Shown here: positions 1-6,767 of the stretch, piece by piece
How positions within the stretch are numbered: position 1 is the stretch's first letter
How the letters are laid out: the number at the start of each line of letters is the position of its first letter
DNA from: Allorhizobium undicola ORS 992 = ATCC 700741
Lineage (GTDB): Bacteria > Pseudomonadota > Alphaproteobacteria > Rhizobiales > Rhizobiaceae
Direction: 5' to 3'
DNA length: 64,000 nucleotides
Assembly: GCF_000621665.1 (NCBI RefSeq)
Contig: NZ_JHXQ01000003.1
Span: forward strand, 248,001-312,000
Made by a program: the position numbers and the translations under genes
Notes under the pieces: model-generated
Told to the model about the DNA's origin: nothing
Databases searched by the model: none
What the model saw: the letters and a program-made list of their open reading frames with translations, nothing else

Positions 1-101
1 CCGGGCTCAACAATATCGGCGTGAAGCCTGACGGCATCATCGCCATCCTGCAAGGCATCAAGTCTGCGGGCGCCCTTCAAGCGGAGCTGGTACTGCAATG
101 A
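1..101 (+). CDS. flgI: Flagellar P-ring protein FlgI, C-terminal end only
   Basis: Only the last 32 codons are inside the window, in the frame that ends with TGA at 99-101. The visible peptide contains GVKPDGIIAILQGIKSAG and ends in ELVLQ, which is the characteristic C-terminus of FlgI, the periplasmic protein that forms the P-ring bushing around the flagellar rod in the peptidoglycan layer. Its stop codon overlaps the ATG of motE, indicating one operon flgI-motE-flgH-fliL-fliP. The N-terminal signal peptide and most of the protein lie outside the window. Confidence 0.9.
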   Translation, partial: GLNNIGVKPDGIIAILQGIKSAGALQAELVLQ

Positions 102-628
102 TCGATGAACGCCTTTTTTCCCGGCTGAAGCGAAATCAGGGCTTCGTGCTTGCTTTTGGCATCGTTCTGCTCTCCGCCCTTCCGGGCGCGTCGCAGCAGG
201 TCATACCCGCCGGAAACGCCAGCGCCGATGACATTCAACGGTTCTGCACCAGCATTGCCGATCCTGCCCGCGACCAGCGCTACCTGCTGCAAAAGCAGGA
301 TCTTGAAAAGTTGCAGGCAGATGTGAACGAGCGCATCGCCACGCTGGAGCAGCGCCGGGCCGAATATCAGGACTGGCTGACCCGCCGTGACCAGTTCATG
401 CATCAGGCGCAAGCCGGGCTCGTGGACATCTACAAGAACATGAAGCCCGATGCGGCAGCCCCTCAACTGGCCAAGGTTGACGTCATGCTGGCGGCCGCCA
501 TCATCATGAAGCTTCCTGCCAAGCAGTCGAGCCTCATCCTGACCGAAATGGATCCGCAGCAGGCCGCCCAGGTGGCAGGCATCATGTCCAGCGCGGCAGA
601 TCCCAATACTTCGAAGGACCCATCATGA
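98..628 (+). CDS. motE: MotE, periplasmic chaperone for the motor protein MotC
   Basis: 176 residues. Residues about 16-34 form one hydrophobic signal or anchor segment. A long charged coiled coil (roughly residues 62-105, rich in Leu, Lys, Glu and Gln) follows, then a C-terminal segment with LAAAIIMKLPAKQ and LTEMDPQQAAQVAGIM that resembles the N-terminal domain of MgtE. This arrangement and the place between flgI and flgH match rhizobial MotE, which in Sinorhizobium meliloti assists folding of MotC in the periplasm. The start overlaps the flgI stop (ATGA) and the end overlaps the flgH start, so translation is probably coupled. The chaperone role is taken from the S. meliloti homolog. Confidence 0.85.
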   Translation: MIDERLFSRLKRNQGFVLAFGIVLLSALPGASQQVIPAGNASADDIQRFCTSIADPARDQRYLLQKQDLEKLQADVNERIATLEQRRAEYQDWLTRRDQFMHQAQAGLVDIYKNMKPDAAAPQLAKVDVMLAAAIIMKLPAKQSSLILTEMDPQQAAQVAGIMSSAADPNTSKDPS

Positions 629-1338
629 GCAAACGCAGCGCTGTGCTGTTCCTCTCCGTCGCTTTGGCAGGGTGCGGGAACCAGACCCTCAAGGAAGTCG
701 GCAATGCGCCCGCCATGAGCCCGATCGGCAGCGGCCTGACCTATAGTCAGGCGCCGCAGCTTTCCTCCTATCCCAAACAGGCAAAGGCCGTCAGCAACGG
801 CTATTCGCTGTGGAGCGACAATCAGGCCGCGCTGTTCAAGGATTCGCGCGCACTGCATGTGGGCGACCTGCTGACGGTCAATATCTCGATTGCCGACAAG
901 GCCAAGTTCTCGAACGATACCAAGCGCGAGCGCACCAATGCGACGTCGCTCAAGTGGTCGTCCGCCATCAATCTCTTCGGCCTGAAGGCACCGGATGCCG
1001 ATGGAGACATGAGTACGGATTCCTCGACATCGACCGATGGCAAGGGGTCTATCAACCGCTCCGAATCGCTGACGCTGAAGGTTGCGGCCATCGTCACCGG
1101 CATTCTCGAAAACGGCAATCTGCTGATCAGCGGTTCGCAGGAAGTGCGCGTCAACCACGAAATCCGTATTCTGAACGTTGCCGGTATCGTGCGGCCGCAG
1201 GACGTGGATTCCAGCAATACGATTTCCTACGAAAAGATCGCCGAAGCCCGCATTTCCTATGGCGGACGTGGCCGTCTGACCGAAATCCAGCAGCCGCCTG
1301 TGGGACAACAGGTGGTGGACATGTTCTCGCCCTTCTGA
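625..1338 (+). CDS. flgH: Flagellar L-ring lipoprotein FlgH
   Basis: 237 residues, the usual FlgH length. The N-terminus carries a lipoprotein signal with lipobox LAGC, the lipidated cysteine being residue 17. Family features include SLWSDNQAALFKDSRA, VGDLLTV and the C-terminal IVRPQDVDSSNTISYEKIAEARISYGG in separate segments. FlgH forms the outer-membrane L ring that acts with FlgI as bushing for the distal rod. The gene begins inside the end of motE (4-base overlap) and is followed by a strong intercistronic hairpin before fliL. Confidence 0.95.
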   Translation: MSKRSAVLFLSVALAGCGNQTLKEVGNAPAMSPIGSGLTYSQAPQLSSYPKQAKAVSNGYSLWSDNQAALFKDSRALHVGDLLTVNISIADKAKFSNDTKRERTNATSLKWSSAINLFGLKAPDADGDMSTDSSTSTDGKGSINRSESLTLKVAAIVTGILENGNLLISGSQEVRVNHEIRILNVAGIVRPQDVDSSNTISYEKIAEARISYGGRGRLTEIQQPPVGQQVVDMFSPF

Positions 1339-1370
1339 TGACACGGGCGGCGCCTGCCGCCGCCTTGTCA
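1339..1370 (+). other. Intercistronic stem-loop between flgH and fliL
   Basis: Directly after the flgH stop, GGCGGC at 1346-1351 pairs with GCCGCC at 1356-1361 around a GCCT loop. An outer TGACA at 1339-1343 can pair with TGTCA at 1366-1370. There is no following U run, so an intrinsic terminator is unlikely. An mRNA processing or stability element within the operon is the more likely reading. The 108 bases between flgH and fliL show no other clear signal. Confidence 0.45.
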
Positions 1371-1446
1371 CACCTGCGGGGTGATGGATTGAAACTTGCT
1401 GCATGGCTGCGCGCGGGCGCAGCCTCTTCCCTGATCGGATATTGCC

Positions 1447-1956
1447 ATGGCAGATGTACCGGCACTCGAAGGCCCGCCGAAAAAGGCTTCACCAATCCTG
1501 CTGATCGCGGCTCTCGCCGGTCTTACCGTGGCGGGCGCGGGCGGTGGCTGGCTTGTGGGCACCATGGTCGCGCCGAAGGTGAAGCAGGCGGAAGAGGCCC
1601 AGAAAAAGGCCGAGGATCCGCACGCCGCCAAAAAGAAAGGCGAGGAGGGCCTGCCCAAAATGCCGGGGGAGGCTGCCGGTGTTCTGCAACTGGATCCCAT
1701 CACCACCAATCTTGCCTATCCTTCCGAAAGCTGGATAAGGCTGGAGGTTGCCCTGGTTTTCAAGGGTGCTGCCGATGCGGGGCTGGCGGAAAGCATCCAT
1801 CAGGACATCATGTCCTATATGCGCACCGTCTCGTTGCAGCAGATCCAGGGGCCACGTGGCTTTGAATATTTACGGGAAGACATCCAGGAGCGAGTTGACC
1901 TTCGCTCCGAAGGGCGCGTATCCAAGGTGATCTTTAGGACGTTTGTGATCGAATGA
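1447..1956 (+). CDS. fliL: Flagellar basal-body-associated protein FliL
   Basis: 169 residues. A short cytoplasmic start is followed by one transmembrane helix at about residues 17-39, then an Ala/Lys/Glu-rich linker (about 45-75) and a periplasmic FliL domain with LEVALVFKGAADAG, RTVSLQQIQGPRG and the C-terminal VSKVIFRTFVIE. FliL surrounds the stator units and supports torque generation. No good Shine-Dalgarno sequence precedes the ATG. Its stop region overlaps the fliP start by 4 bases, so the two are probably translated together. A second FliL-like protein is encoded at 25236-25769. Confidence 0.93.
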   Translation: MADVPALEGPPKKASPILLIAALAGLTVAGAGGGWLVGTMVAPKVKQAEEAQKKAEDPHAAKKKGEEGLPKMPGEAAGVLQLDPITTNLAYPSESWIRLEVALVFKGAADAGLAESIHQDIMSYMRTVSLQQIQGPRGFEYLREDIQERVDLRSEGRVSKVIFRTFVIE

Positions 1957-2690
1957 TTCGATACCTCATACTGATCGCCGCAATGATTGCGGTCCCGGAA
2001 CTTGCCCAGGCGCAGCAGCTTCCGGCAAACCTCCTGAATGCACCGGTCGATGGGTCGGTTGCTGCCTGGATTATCCGTACGTTCGGACTGCTGACCGTTC
2101 TTTCGGTCGCCCCCGGTATATTGATCATGGTGACGAGCTTTCCGCGCTTCGTCATCGCCTTCTCCATCCTGCGTTCCGGGATGGGGCTTTCCACCACCCC
2201 CTCCAACATGATCCTCACCAGCCTTGCGCTGTTCATGACCTTTTATGTCATGACGCCAACCATGGATCAGGCGTGGAAAGACGGGGTTCGCCCGCTTCTG
2301 GATAACCAGATCACCGAGGCAGAGGCCGTTCAGCGTATTGCAGAACCCTTTCGCACCTTCATGACCCGCAATACCCGTGACAAGGACATGAAACTGTTCA
2401 TCGACCTTGCCCGCGAACGAGGCCAGACGCCGGTCGTGGACGAGAAAATCGATTACCGCGTGCTTGTTCCGGCCTTCATGCTTTCTGAAATCCGCCGTGG
2501 TTTCGAGATCGGCTTCCTGATCATCCTGCCCTTCCTGGTCATCGACATGGTGGTTTCCACCATCACCATGGCCATGGGTATGATGATGTTGCCGCCTACC
2601 TCCATCTCCTTGCCGTTCAAGATACTCTTCTTCGTGCTGATCGACGGCTGGAATCTATTGGTGGGAAGCCTGGTGCGTTCCTTTTCGTAA
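1953..2690 (+). CDS. fliP: Flagellar type III export gate protein FliP
   Basis: 245 residues with a cleavable-type N-terminal signal (residues about 1-21) and several long hydrophobic helices. Hallmarks are FPRFVIAFSILRSGMGL, the central hydrophilic loop, and LVPAFMLSEIRRGFEIGF followed by MMMLPPTSISLPFKI. FliP forms, with FliQ and FliR, the inner-membrane pore of the flagellar export apparatus; fliQ and fliR lie at 20515 and 22959. The gene overlaps fliL by 4 bases and ends the first operon. The next 275 bases are the flaA promoter and leader. Confidence 0.97.
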   Translation: MIRYLILIAAMIAVPELAQAQQLPANLLNAPVDGSVAAWIIRTFGLLTVLSVAPGILIMVTSFPRFVIAFSILRSGMGLSTTPSNMILTSLALFMTFYVMTPTMDQAWKDGVRPLLDNQITEAEAVQRIAEPFRTFMTRNTRDKDMKLFIDLARERGQTPVVDEKIDYRVLVPAFMLSEIRRGFEIGFLIILPFLVIDMVVSTITMAMGMMMLPPTSISLPFKILFFVLIDGWNLLVGSLVRSFS

Positions 2691-2820
2691 ACCATAGACG
2701 TTTACACAATATCAGGCGTGTTTCTCAGCTCTCTGTAAACTATAGATTTGCAAGTCTGGCCCGATCTTATGGTTAAGTGCCAAAACGGCACTGATTCACC
2801 TGCGATTCACTATTCTTTTT

Positions 2821-2856
2821 GAGGCTCGTTTAATTCGCTCGTGGTTTGTTTGATCT
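2821..2856 (+). promoter_or_regulatory. Candidate flaA promoter region
   Basis: A TTAAT element at 2830-2834 followed by a T/G-rich block lies 28 bases upstream of the first helix of the flaA leader. The other three flagellin genes have a TTAAY element at a similar distance (31-33 bases) from the same helix. I cannot assign -35 and -10 boxes with certainty. The placement is an inference from comparing the four upstream regions. Confidence 0.4.
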
Positions 2857-2965
2857 CAGAGACGAGTTAATCTCGAAGACCAGTTAATTGACATGACGTC
2901 GATCGTCTCTGCCGGTAGTCAACCCGGCATGTCCCTCTTTGTTTTCAGTATCAAGGGACAGACCC
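2857..2965 (+). promoter_or_regulatory. Structured flaA mRNA leader with sequestered ribosome binding site
   Basis: Helix P1 pairs AGAGACGA (2858-2865) with TCGTCTCT (2903-2910). Inside it GTTAAT (2866-2871) can pair with GTTAAT (2883-2888), with wobble at the ends. P2 pairs GCCGG (2911-2915) with CCGGC (2924-2928). P3 pairs TGTCCCT (2930-2936) with AGGGACA (2954-2960), which contains the Shine-Dalgarno sequence of the ATG at 2966. The same order of helices occurs before flaB, flaD and flaC with different P1 sequences. Transcription of the whole segment is inferred. Confidence 0.7.
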
Positions 2966-3922
2966 ATGACGAGCATCAATACGAACAATTCCGCTATCGC
3001 CGCCCTCAAGACCCTGCGTTCCATCAGCGACCAGCTCGACACCACGCAGAGCCACATTTCTTCGGGCTACAAGGTCGGCAGCGCTTCCGACAACGCCGCT
3101 TACTGGTCGATCGCCACCACCATGCGCTCCGACAACAAGGCGCTCGGCGCCGTGCAGGACGCGCTGGGCATGGGCGCAGCCAAGGTCGATACCGCGTCCA
3201 CCGGTATGGAAGCTGCCATCGACGTCGTTTCCGACATCAAGGCCAAGCTGGTTGCCGCCCGCGAACCCGGCGTTGACAAGGACAAGATCAACAAGGAACT
3301 GACCGAGCTGAAGAACCAGCTGACGTCGATTTCCAAGTCTGCTTCCTTCAACGGCGAAAACTGGCTGTACAGCGACTCCGCTGCTGGCTCCACCCAGGAA
3401 ATGGTTGGCTCCTTCGTTCGTGACTCTTCCGGCAACGTTTCCGTCAAGACGATCACTTTCGACTCGTCCGACTCCATGCTCATCAACGACAACGCTGCTG
3501 CCGACGGCCTTCTGACGGCTGGCACCAGCGCTACCGTTGCCACCGGTACGACGACCACCACCGCCACCTATTACCTGATCAGCTCGTCTGCTGGCACGGG
3601 TTCGGGCACGGAAGTCTCGCTGACCACCAGCACGAGCGACTTCGAAGTTGACAGCATGATCTCCTCCGTCGATGCCATGCTGACCAGCATGACGGATGCG
3701 GCGGCAACGATCGGTGCGACCAAGTCGCGTATCAATAGCCAGAGCGATTTCGCCAAGGACCTCAGCGACACGCTGACCGAAGGCGTTGGCAAGCTGGTCG
3801 ATGCCGACATGAACGAGGAATCCACCAAGCTGAAGGCATTGCAGACGCAGCAGCAGCTTGGCATTCAGGCACTGTCGATCGCCAACTCCAACTCCGAAAA
3901 CGTGCTTTCGCTGTTCCGCTAA
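2966..3922 (+). CDS. flaA: Flagellin FlaA
   Basis: 318 residues starting MTSINTNNSAIAALKTLRSI, the conserved rhizobial flagellin N-terminus. The C-terminus ends in the conserved helix LGIQALSIANSNSENVLSLF. The N- and C-terminal helices form the D0/D1 core of the filament and the central Thr/Ser-rich part is surface exposed. The ATG at 2966 is chosen over an in-frame ATG at 2939 because AAGGGACA sits six bases upstream and the other flagellins start alike. FlaA is the most divergent of the first three copies at both ends but shares a nearly identical centre with FlaB. Its own promoter region, leader and terminator suggest separate transcription. Confidence 0.95.
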   Translation: MTSINTNNSAIAALKTLRSISDQLDTTQSHISSGYKVGSASDNAAYWSIATTMRSDNKALGAVQDALGMGAAKVDTASTGMEAAIDVVSDIKAKLVAAREPGVDKDKINKELTELKNQLTSISKSASFNGENWLYSDSAAGSTQEMVGSFVRDSSGNVSVKTITFDSSDSMLINDNAAADGLLTAGTSATVATGTTTTTATYYLISSSAGTGSGTEVSLTTSTSDFEVDSMISSVDAMLTSMTDAAATIGATKSRINSQSDFAKDLSDTLTEGVGKLVDADMNEESTKLKALQTQQQLGIQALSIANSNSENVLSLFR

Positions 3923-3941
3923 TCGCAAGCGTCAGGCAAAT

Positions 3942-3976
3942 GGGAACGGTCGGTCTTGCCGGCCGTTTCCAGTTTT
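3942..3976 (+). terminator. flaA terminator
   Basis: GGGAACGGTCGG (3942-3953) pairs with CCGGCCGTTTCC (3959-3970) over 12 positions with two G-U pairs and a five-base loop, followed by AGTTTT. It lies 20 bases after the flaA stop. Confidence 0.75.
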
Positions 3977-4019
3977 CCGGTGGTTGTATCAGGACAACAA
4001 AAATAAATTTTTGGCTTCA

Positions 4020-4057
4020 GCAAATGTTAACCCTGTTGGTGTTGAATGAAGACATCA
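4020..4057 (+). promoter_or_regulatory. Candidate flaB promoter region
   Basis: TTAAC at 4027-4031 and TTGGTGTT at 4036-4043 align with TTAAC and TTGGTGTT in the flaD upstream region at the same spacing from the leader helix (31 versus 32 bases). This shared block is the best candidate for the flagellin promoter. The sigma factor cannot be told by eye; no sigma-54 type GG-N10-GC element was seen. Confidence 0.45.
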
Positions 4058-4177
4058 AGACGACGGGTTAATCACTTGTAAATATAGATTAATCGCATGA
4101 AGCTTTCCGTCGTCTGCCGGGTAAAGTAATAGTTCCGGAATGTCCCTTCAGTTACTTGTCGCCAAGGGGCACTAGAT
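4058..4177 (+). promoter_or_regulatory. Structured flaB mRNA leader with sequestered ribosome binding site
   Basis: P1 pairs AGACGACGG (4058-4066) with CCGTCGTCT (4107-4115), nine perfect pairs. Inside it GGTTAATC (4066-4073) can pair with GATTAATC (4087-4094). P2 pairs CCGG (4117-4120) with CCGG (4135-4138). P3 pairs TGTCCCTT (4141-4148) with AAGGGGCA (4164-4171), covering the Shine-Dalgarno sequence of the ATG at 4178, with one G-U pair. Confidence 0.7.
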
Positions 4178-5137
4178 ATGACGAGCATTATCACCAACAA
4201 TTCTGCTATTTCGGCACTGAACACTCTGCGTTCCATCTCCTCTGAGATGAGCACCACGCAGAACCGTATTTCTTCGGGCTATAAGGTCGAGAACGCCTCT
4301 GACAACGCTGCTTACTGGTCGATCGCAACCACCATGCGTTCCGACAACAAGGCGTTGGGCGCCGTACAGGACGCTATCGGTCTCGGCGCTGCCAAGACGG
4401 ACACCGCCTACACCGGCATGGAAGCTGCCATTGACGTCGTTTCCGACATCAAGGCCAAGCTGGTTGCCGCTCGCGAGCCCGGCGTTGACAAGGACAAGAT
4501 CAACAAGGAACTGACCGAGCTGAAGAACCAGCTGACGTCGATCTCCAAGTCTGCTTCCTTCAACGGCGAAAACTGGCTGTACAGCGACTCCGCTGCTGGC
4601 TCCACCCAGGAAATGGTTGGCTCCTTCGTTCGCGACGCATCCGGCAACGTGTCGGTCAAGACGATCACCTTCGATACGTCCGACTCCATGCTCATCAACG
4701 ACAACGCTTCTGCCGACGGCCTTCTGACGGCTGGCACCAGCGCCACTGTTGCCACGGGCACGACGACCACCACCGCCACCTACTACCTGATCAGCTCGTC
4801 TGCTGGCACGGGTTCGGGCACGGAAGTCTCGCTGACCACCAGCACGAGCGAATTCGAAATCGACGGCATGATCTCCTCCGTCGATGCCATGCTGACCAGC
4901 ATGACGGATGCTGGCGCCACCATCGGTGCGACCACGTCTCGCCTGAAAATGCAGGATGCCTTTGTGGCCGACCTCAGCGACACCATCGACACCGGCGTTG
5001 GCCGACTGGTGGATGCCGACATGAACGAGGAATCCACCAAGCTGAAGGCCCTGCAAACGCAGCAGCAGCTGGGCATTCAGTCCCTGTCGATTGCAAACTC
5101 CAACTCGCAGTCGATCCTGTCGCTCTTCCAAGGCTGA
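4178..5137 (+). CDS. flaB: Flagellin FlaB
   Basis: 319 residues, starting MTSIITNNSAISALNTLRSI and ending in the conserved SLSIANSNSQSILSLFQG. Residues of roughly 80-240 are nearly identical to FlaA, whereas the last 80 or so residues (with TSRLKMQDAFVADLSDTIDT) are nearly identical to FlaD, so the gene is a mosaic of its neighbours. It is a filament subunit, exported by the flagellar type III system. The ATG at 4178 is preceded by AAGGGGCA. A good intrinsic terminator follows. Confidence 0.95.
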   Translation: MTSIITNNSAISALNTLRSISSEMSTTQNRISSGYKVENASDNAAYWSIATTMRSDNKALGAVQDAIGLGAAKTDTAYTGMEAAIDVVSDIKAKLVAAREPGVDKDKINKELTELKNQLTSISKSASFNGENWLYSDSAAGSTQEMVGSFVRDASGNVSVKTITFDTSDSMLINDNASADGLLTAGTSATVATGTTTTTATYYLISSSAGTGSGTEVSLTTSTSEFEIDGMISSVDAMLTSMTDAGATIGATTSRLKMQDAFVADLSDTIDTGVGRLVDADMNEESTKLKALQTQQQLGIQSLSIANSNSQSILSLFQG

Positions 5138-5159
5138 TATATTACCGAGACAGAACCTT

Positions 5160-5196
5160 CGAAGCCGCAGCGCAAGCTGCGGCTTCTTTTGTTTTC
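5160..5196 (+). terminator. flaB rho-independent terminator
   Basis: AAGCCGCAGC (5162-5171) and GCTGCGGCTT (5176-5185) form a perfect ten-pair stem closed by a GCAA tetraloop, followed by CTTTTGTTTT. The flaD terminator at 6517 uses the same stem and loop. Confidence 0.92.
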
Positions 5197-5374
5197 GCAT
5201 TGGATAAATTTGAGCGCCAGCGCGTCGTTTTCGATCCGTGACGTGTCTCGGCGGATGTTCGTAAACCAGGCAAGCAGTTGGTTTTCCACCTTCCTGGCTC
5301 TTCAAAGACAAAAGCCTTTCACGAGAAAATTAATCTCTTTTGATTTTTATAGTTAATTTTTCATCTGCGTTTAA

Positions 5375-5412
5375 TCTTCATTAACTCTCTTGGTGTTTTC
5401 TGAGCTCACCAA
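5375..5412 (+). promoter_or_regulatory. Candidate flaD promoter region
   Basis: TTAAC at 5381-5385 and TTGGTGTT at 5390-5397 match the flaB upstream block in sequence and in spacing to the first leader helix. TTAAT motifs at 5353-5357 and 5371-5375 lie just upstream and may be regulator sites. Confidence 0.45.
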
Positions 5413-5524
5413 AACGTTGGGCCTGGCGGGAAAGAAGAAGCCAAGGCGGGCATGAAGCTGACCAATGTTGCCGGTTGAAACCCGGTCTGTCCCGGCTATT
5501 CCAAGACCTCAAGGGGCACTCAAT
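5413..5524 (+). promoter_or_regulatory. Structured flaD mRNA leader with sequestered ribosome binding site
   Basis: P1 pairs AACGTTGG (5413-5420) with CCAATGTT (5462-5469), one G-U pair. Inside it GCCTGGC (5421-5427) pairs with GCCAAGGC (5440-5447) with a one-base bulge. P2 pairs CCGG (5471-5474) with CCGG (5482-5485). P3 pairs TGTCCC (5488-5493) with GGGGCA (5513-5518), covering the Shine-Dalgarno sequence of the ATG at 5525. Confidence 0.7.
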
Positions 5525-6490
5525 ATGACGAGCTTGATGACGAACACTTCCGCAATTGCGGCTCTGAACACCCTGCGTTCGATTTCCGACGAGATGAATA
5601 CCACTCAGAACCGTGTTTCCTCGGGCTACAAGGTCGAGAACGCCTCTGACAACGCTGCTTACTGGTCGATCGCAACCACCATGCGTTCCGACAACAAGGC
5701 GCTGAGCGCCGTTCAGGACGCTATCGGTCTCGGCGCCGCCAAGACGGACACCGCCTACACCGGCATGGAATCGGCCATCGACGTTGTTTCCGACATCAAG
5801 GCCAAGCTGGTTGCCGCTCGCGAGCCCGGCGTTGACAAGGAAAAGATCAACAAGGAACTGACCGAGCTGAAGAACCAGCTGACGTCGATCTCCAAGTCTG
5901 CTTCTTTCAACGGCGAAAACTGGCTGTATGAAGCCACCAACGCCACTGGCAGCACGCAGGAAATGGTTGGCTCCTTTGTTCGTGACTCGGCCGGCAACGT
6001 TTCTGTCAAGACGATCACCTTCGATACGACCGACTCGATCCTTATCAACGATAACGCTGCCTCCGGCGGTCTGCTGACGGGCGGCACGAGCGCCACCGTT
6101 GCCACCGGCACGACGACCACCACCGCCACCTACTACCTGATCAGCTCTTCGGCTGGCACGGGTTCGGGCACGGAAGTCACGCTGACCTCTTCAACGAGCG
6201 AATTCGAAATCGATGGCATGATCTCCTCCGTCGATGCCATGCTCCAGAACATGACGGATGCGGGCGCCACCATCGGTGCGACCACGTCTCGCCTGAAAAT
6301 GCAGGATGCCTTTGTGGCCGACCTCAGCGACACCATCGATACCGGCGTTGGCCGACTGGTGGATGCCGACATGAACGAGGAATCCACGAAGCTGAAGGCC
6401 CTGCAAACGCAGCAGCAGCTCGGCATCCAGTCCCTGTCGATCGCAAACTCCAACTCGCAGTCGGTTCTCTCGCTCTTCCAGGGCGGCTGA
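5525..6490 (+). CDS. flaD: Flagellin, third tandem copy (FlaD)
   Basis: 321 residues, starting MTSLMTNTSAIAALNTLRSI and ending SLSIANSNSQSVLSLFQGG. An in-frame ATG 20 codons upstream (5465) is rejected because AAGGGGCA precedes the ATG at 5525 and the other flagellins start the same way. The symbol follows the S. meliloti order flaA-flaB-flaD-flaC and is positional; which copy is orthologous to which was not tested. The C-terminal third is nearly the same as FlaB at DNA level. Own promoter region, leader and terminator. Confidence 0.9.
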   Translation: MTSLMTNTSAIAALNTLRSISDEMNTTQNRVSSGYKVENASDNAAYWSIATTMRSDNKALSAVQDAIGLGAAKTDTAYTGMESAIDVVSDIKAKLVAAREPGVDKEKINKELTELKNQLTSISKSASFNGENWLYEATNATGSTQEMVGSFVRDSAGNVSVKTITFDTTDSILINDNAASGGLLTGGTSATVATGTTTTTATYYLISSSAGTGSGTEVTLTSSTSEFEIDGMISSVDAMLQNMTDAGATIGATTSRLKMQDAFVADLSDTIDTGVGRLVDADMNEESTKLKALQTQQQLGIQSLSIANSNSQSVLSLFQGG

Positions 6491-6516
6491 TACCTCAATC
6501 AGACCGATTTACGAAG

Positions 6517-6550
6517 GCCGCAGCGCAAGCTGCGGCTTTTTTCGTTTTTG
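6517..6550 (+). terminator. flaD rho-independent terminator
   Basis: GCCGCAGC (6517-6524) and GCTGCGGC (6529-6536) form an eight-pair stem with a GCAA loop, followed by TTTTTT and a further T run. It is almost a copy of the flaB terminator. Confidence 0.92.
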
Positions 6551-6604
6551 CCACCGTCGCCGCTTGAAAAAATTCATCTTTCGTTTAGACAGATTAAGAG
6601 TTTC

Positions 6605-6657
6605 CTAACAGCGTTAACGATTTGTTAACTACTTTTGTTTAGGTTAACAAAAAGTAA
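6605..6657 (+). promoter_or_regulatory. Candidate flaC promoter region with three GTTAAC sites
   Basis: GTTAAC occurs at 6613-6618, 6624-6629 and 6643-6648 within 36 bases. The middle copy lies 33 bases before the leader helix P1, the same distance as TTAAC in flaB and flaD. These may be promoter elements or binding sites of a regulator; which one is unknown. Confidence 0.4.
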
Positions 6658-6767
6658 AACGTTGGGCTGGCTGCCAGGGCAAGAATGTAGCCGGACTGCA
6701 TGATGCAAACCAACGTTGCCGGTTCACGCATAATCCGGCATGTCCCGTAACCAGGATGGGGCATATA
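6658..6767 (+). promoter_or_regulatory. Structured flaC mRNA leader with sequestered ribosome binding site
   Basis: P1 pairs AACGTTGG (6658-6665) with CCAACGTT (6710-6717), eight perfect pairs. Inside it CTGG (6667-6670) pairs with CCAG (6674-6677). P2 pairs GCCGG (6718-6722) with CCGGC (6735-6739). P3 pairs ATGTCCC (6740-6746) with GGGGCAT (6758-6764), covering the Shine-Dalgarno sequence of the ATG at 6768. Relative to flaD, P1 differs at one position that changes G-U into G-C. Confidence 0.7.

Larger units (their letters stand above)
5138..5524. other. 387-base flaB-flaD intergenic region
   Basis: This stretch holds the flaB terminator (5160-5196), an AT-rich candidate promoter with several TTAAY motifs (5345-5400) and the structured flaD leader (5413-5524). 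I see no open reading frame in it that looks coding. Confidence 0.7.

Noticed and set aside
463-1404. Long minus-strand open frame across motE and flgH
   Set aside because: It is the antisense shadow of two clear flagellar genes and has Arg/His-rich shadow composition with no ribosome site.
2860-2888. Direct repeat AGACGAGTTAAT/AGACCAGTTAAT as a regulator site before flaA
   Set aside because: It may be real, but TTAA is self-complementary and the copies fall exactly on the inner hairpin of the flaA leader, so RNA structure explains it as well.
2951-3928. 325-codon minus-strand frame opposite flaA, with similar frames opposite flaB, flaD and flaC
   Set aside because: They mirror the flagellin coding bias and repeat in each paralog because the genes are alike; composition (Gly/Arg/Val) is typical of antisense shadows.
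2691-6767. Sigma-54 promoters before the flagellin genes
   Set aside because: No GG-N10-GC pattern (TGGCAC-N5-TTGC) could be found at consistent positions.
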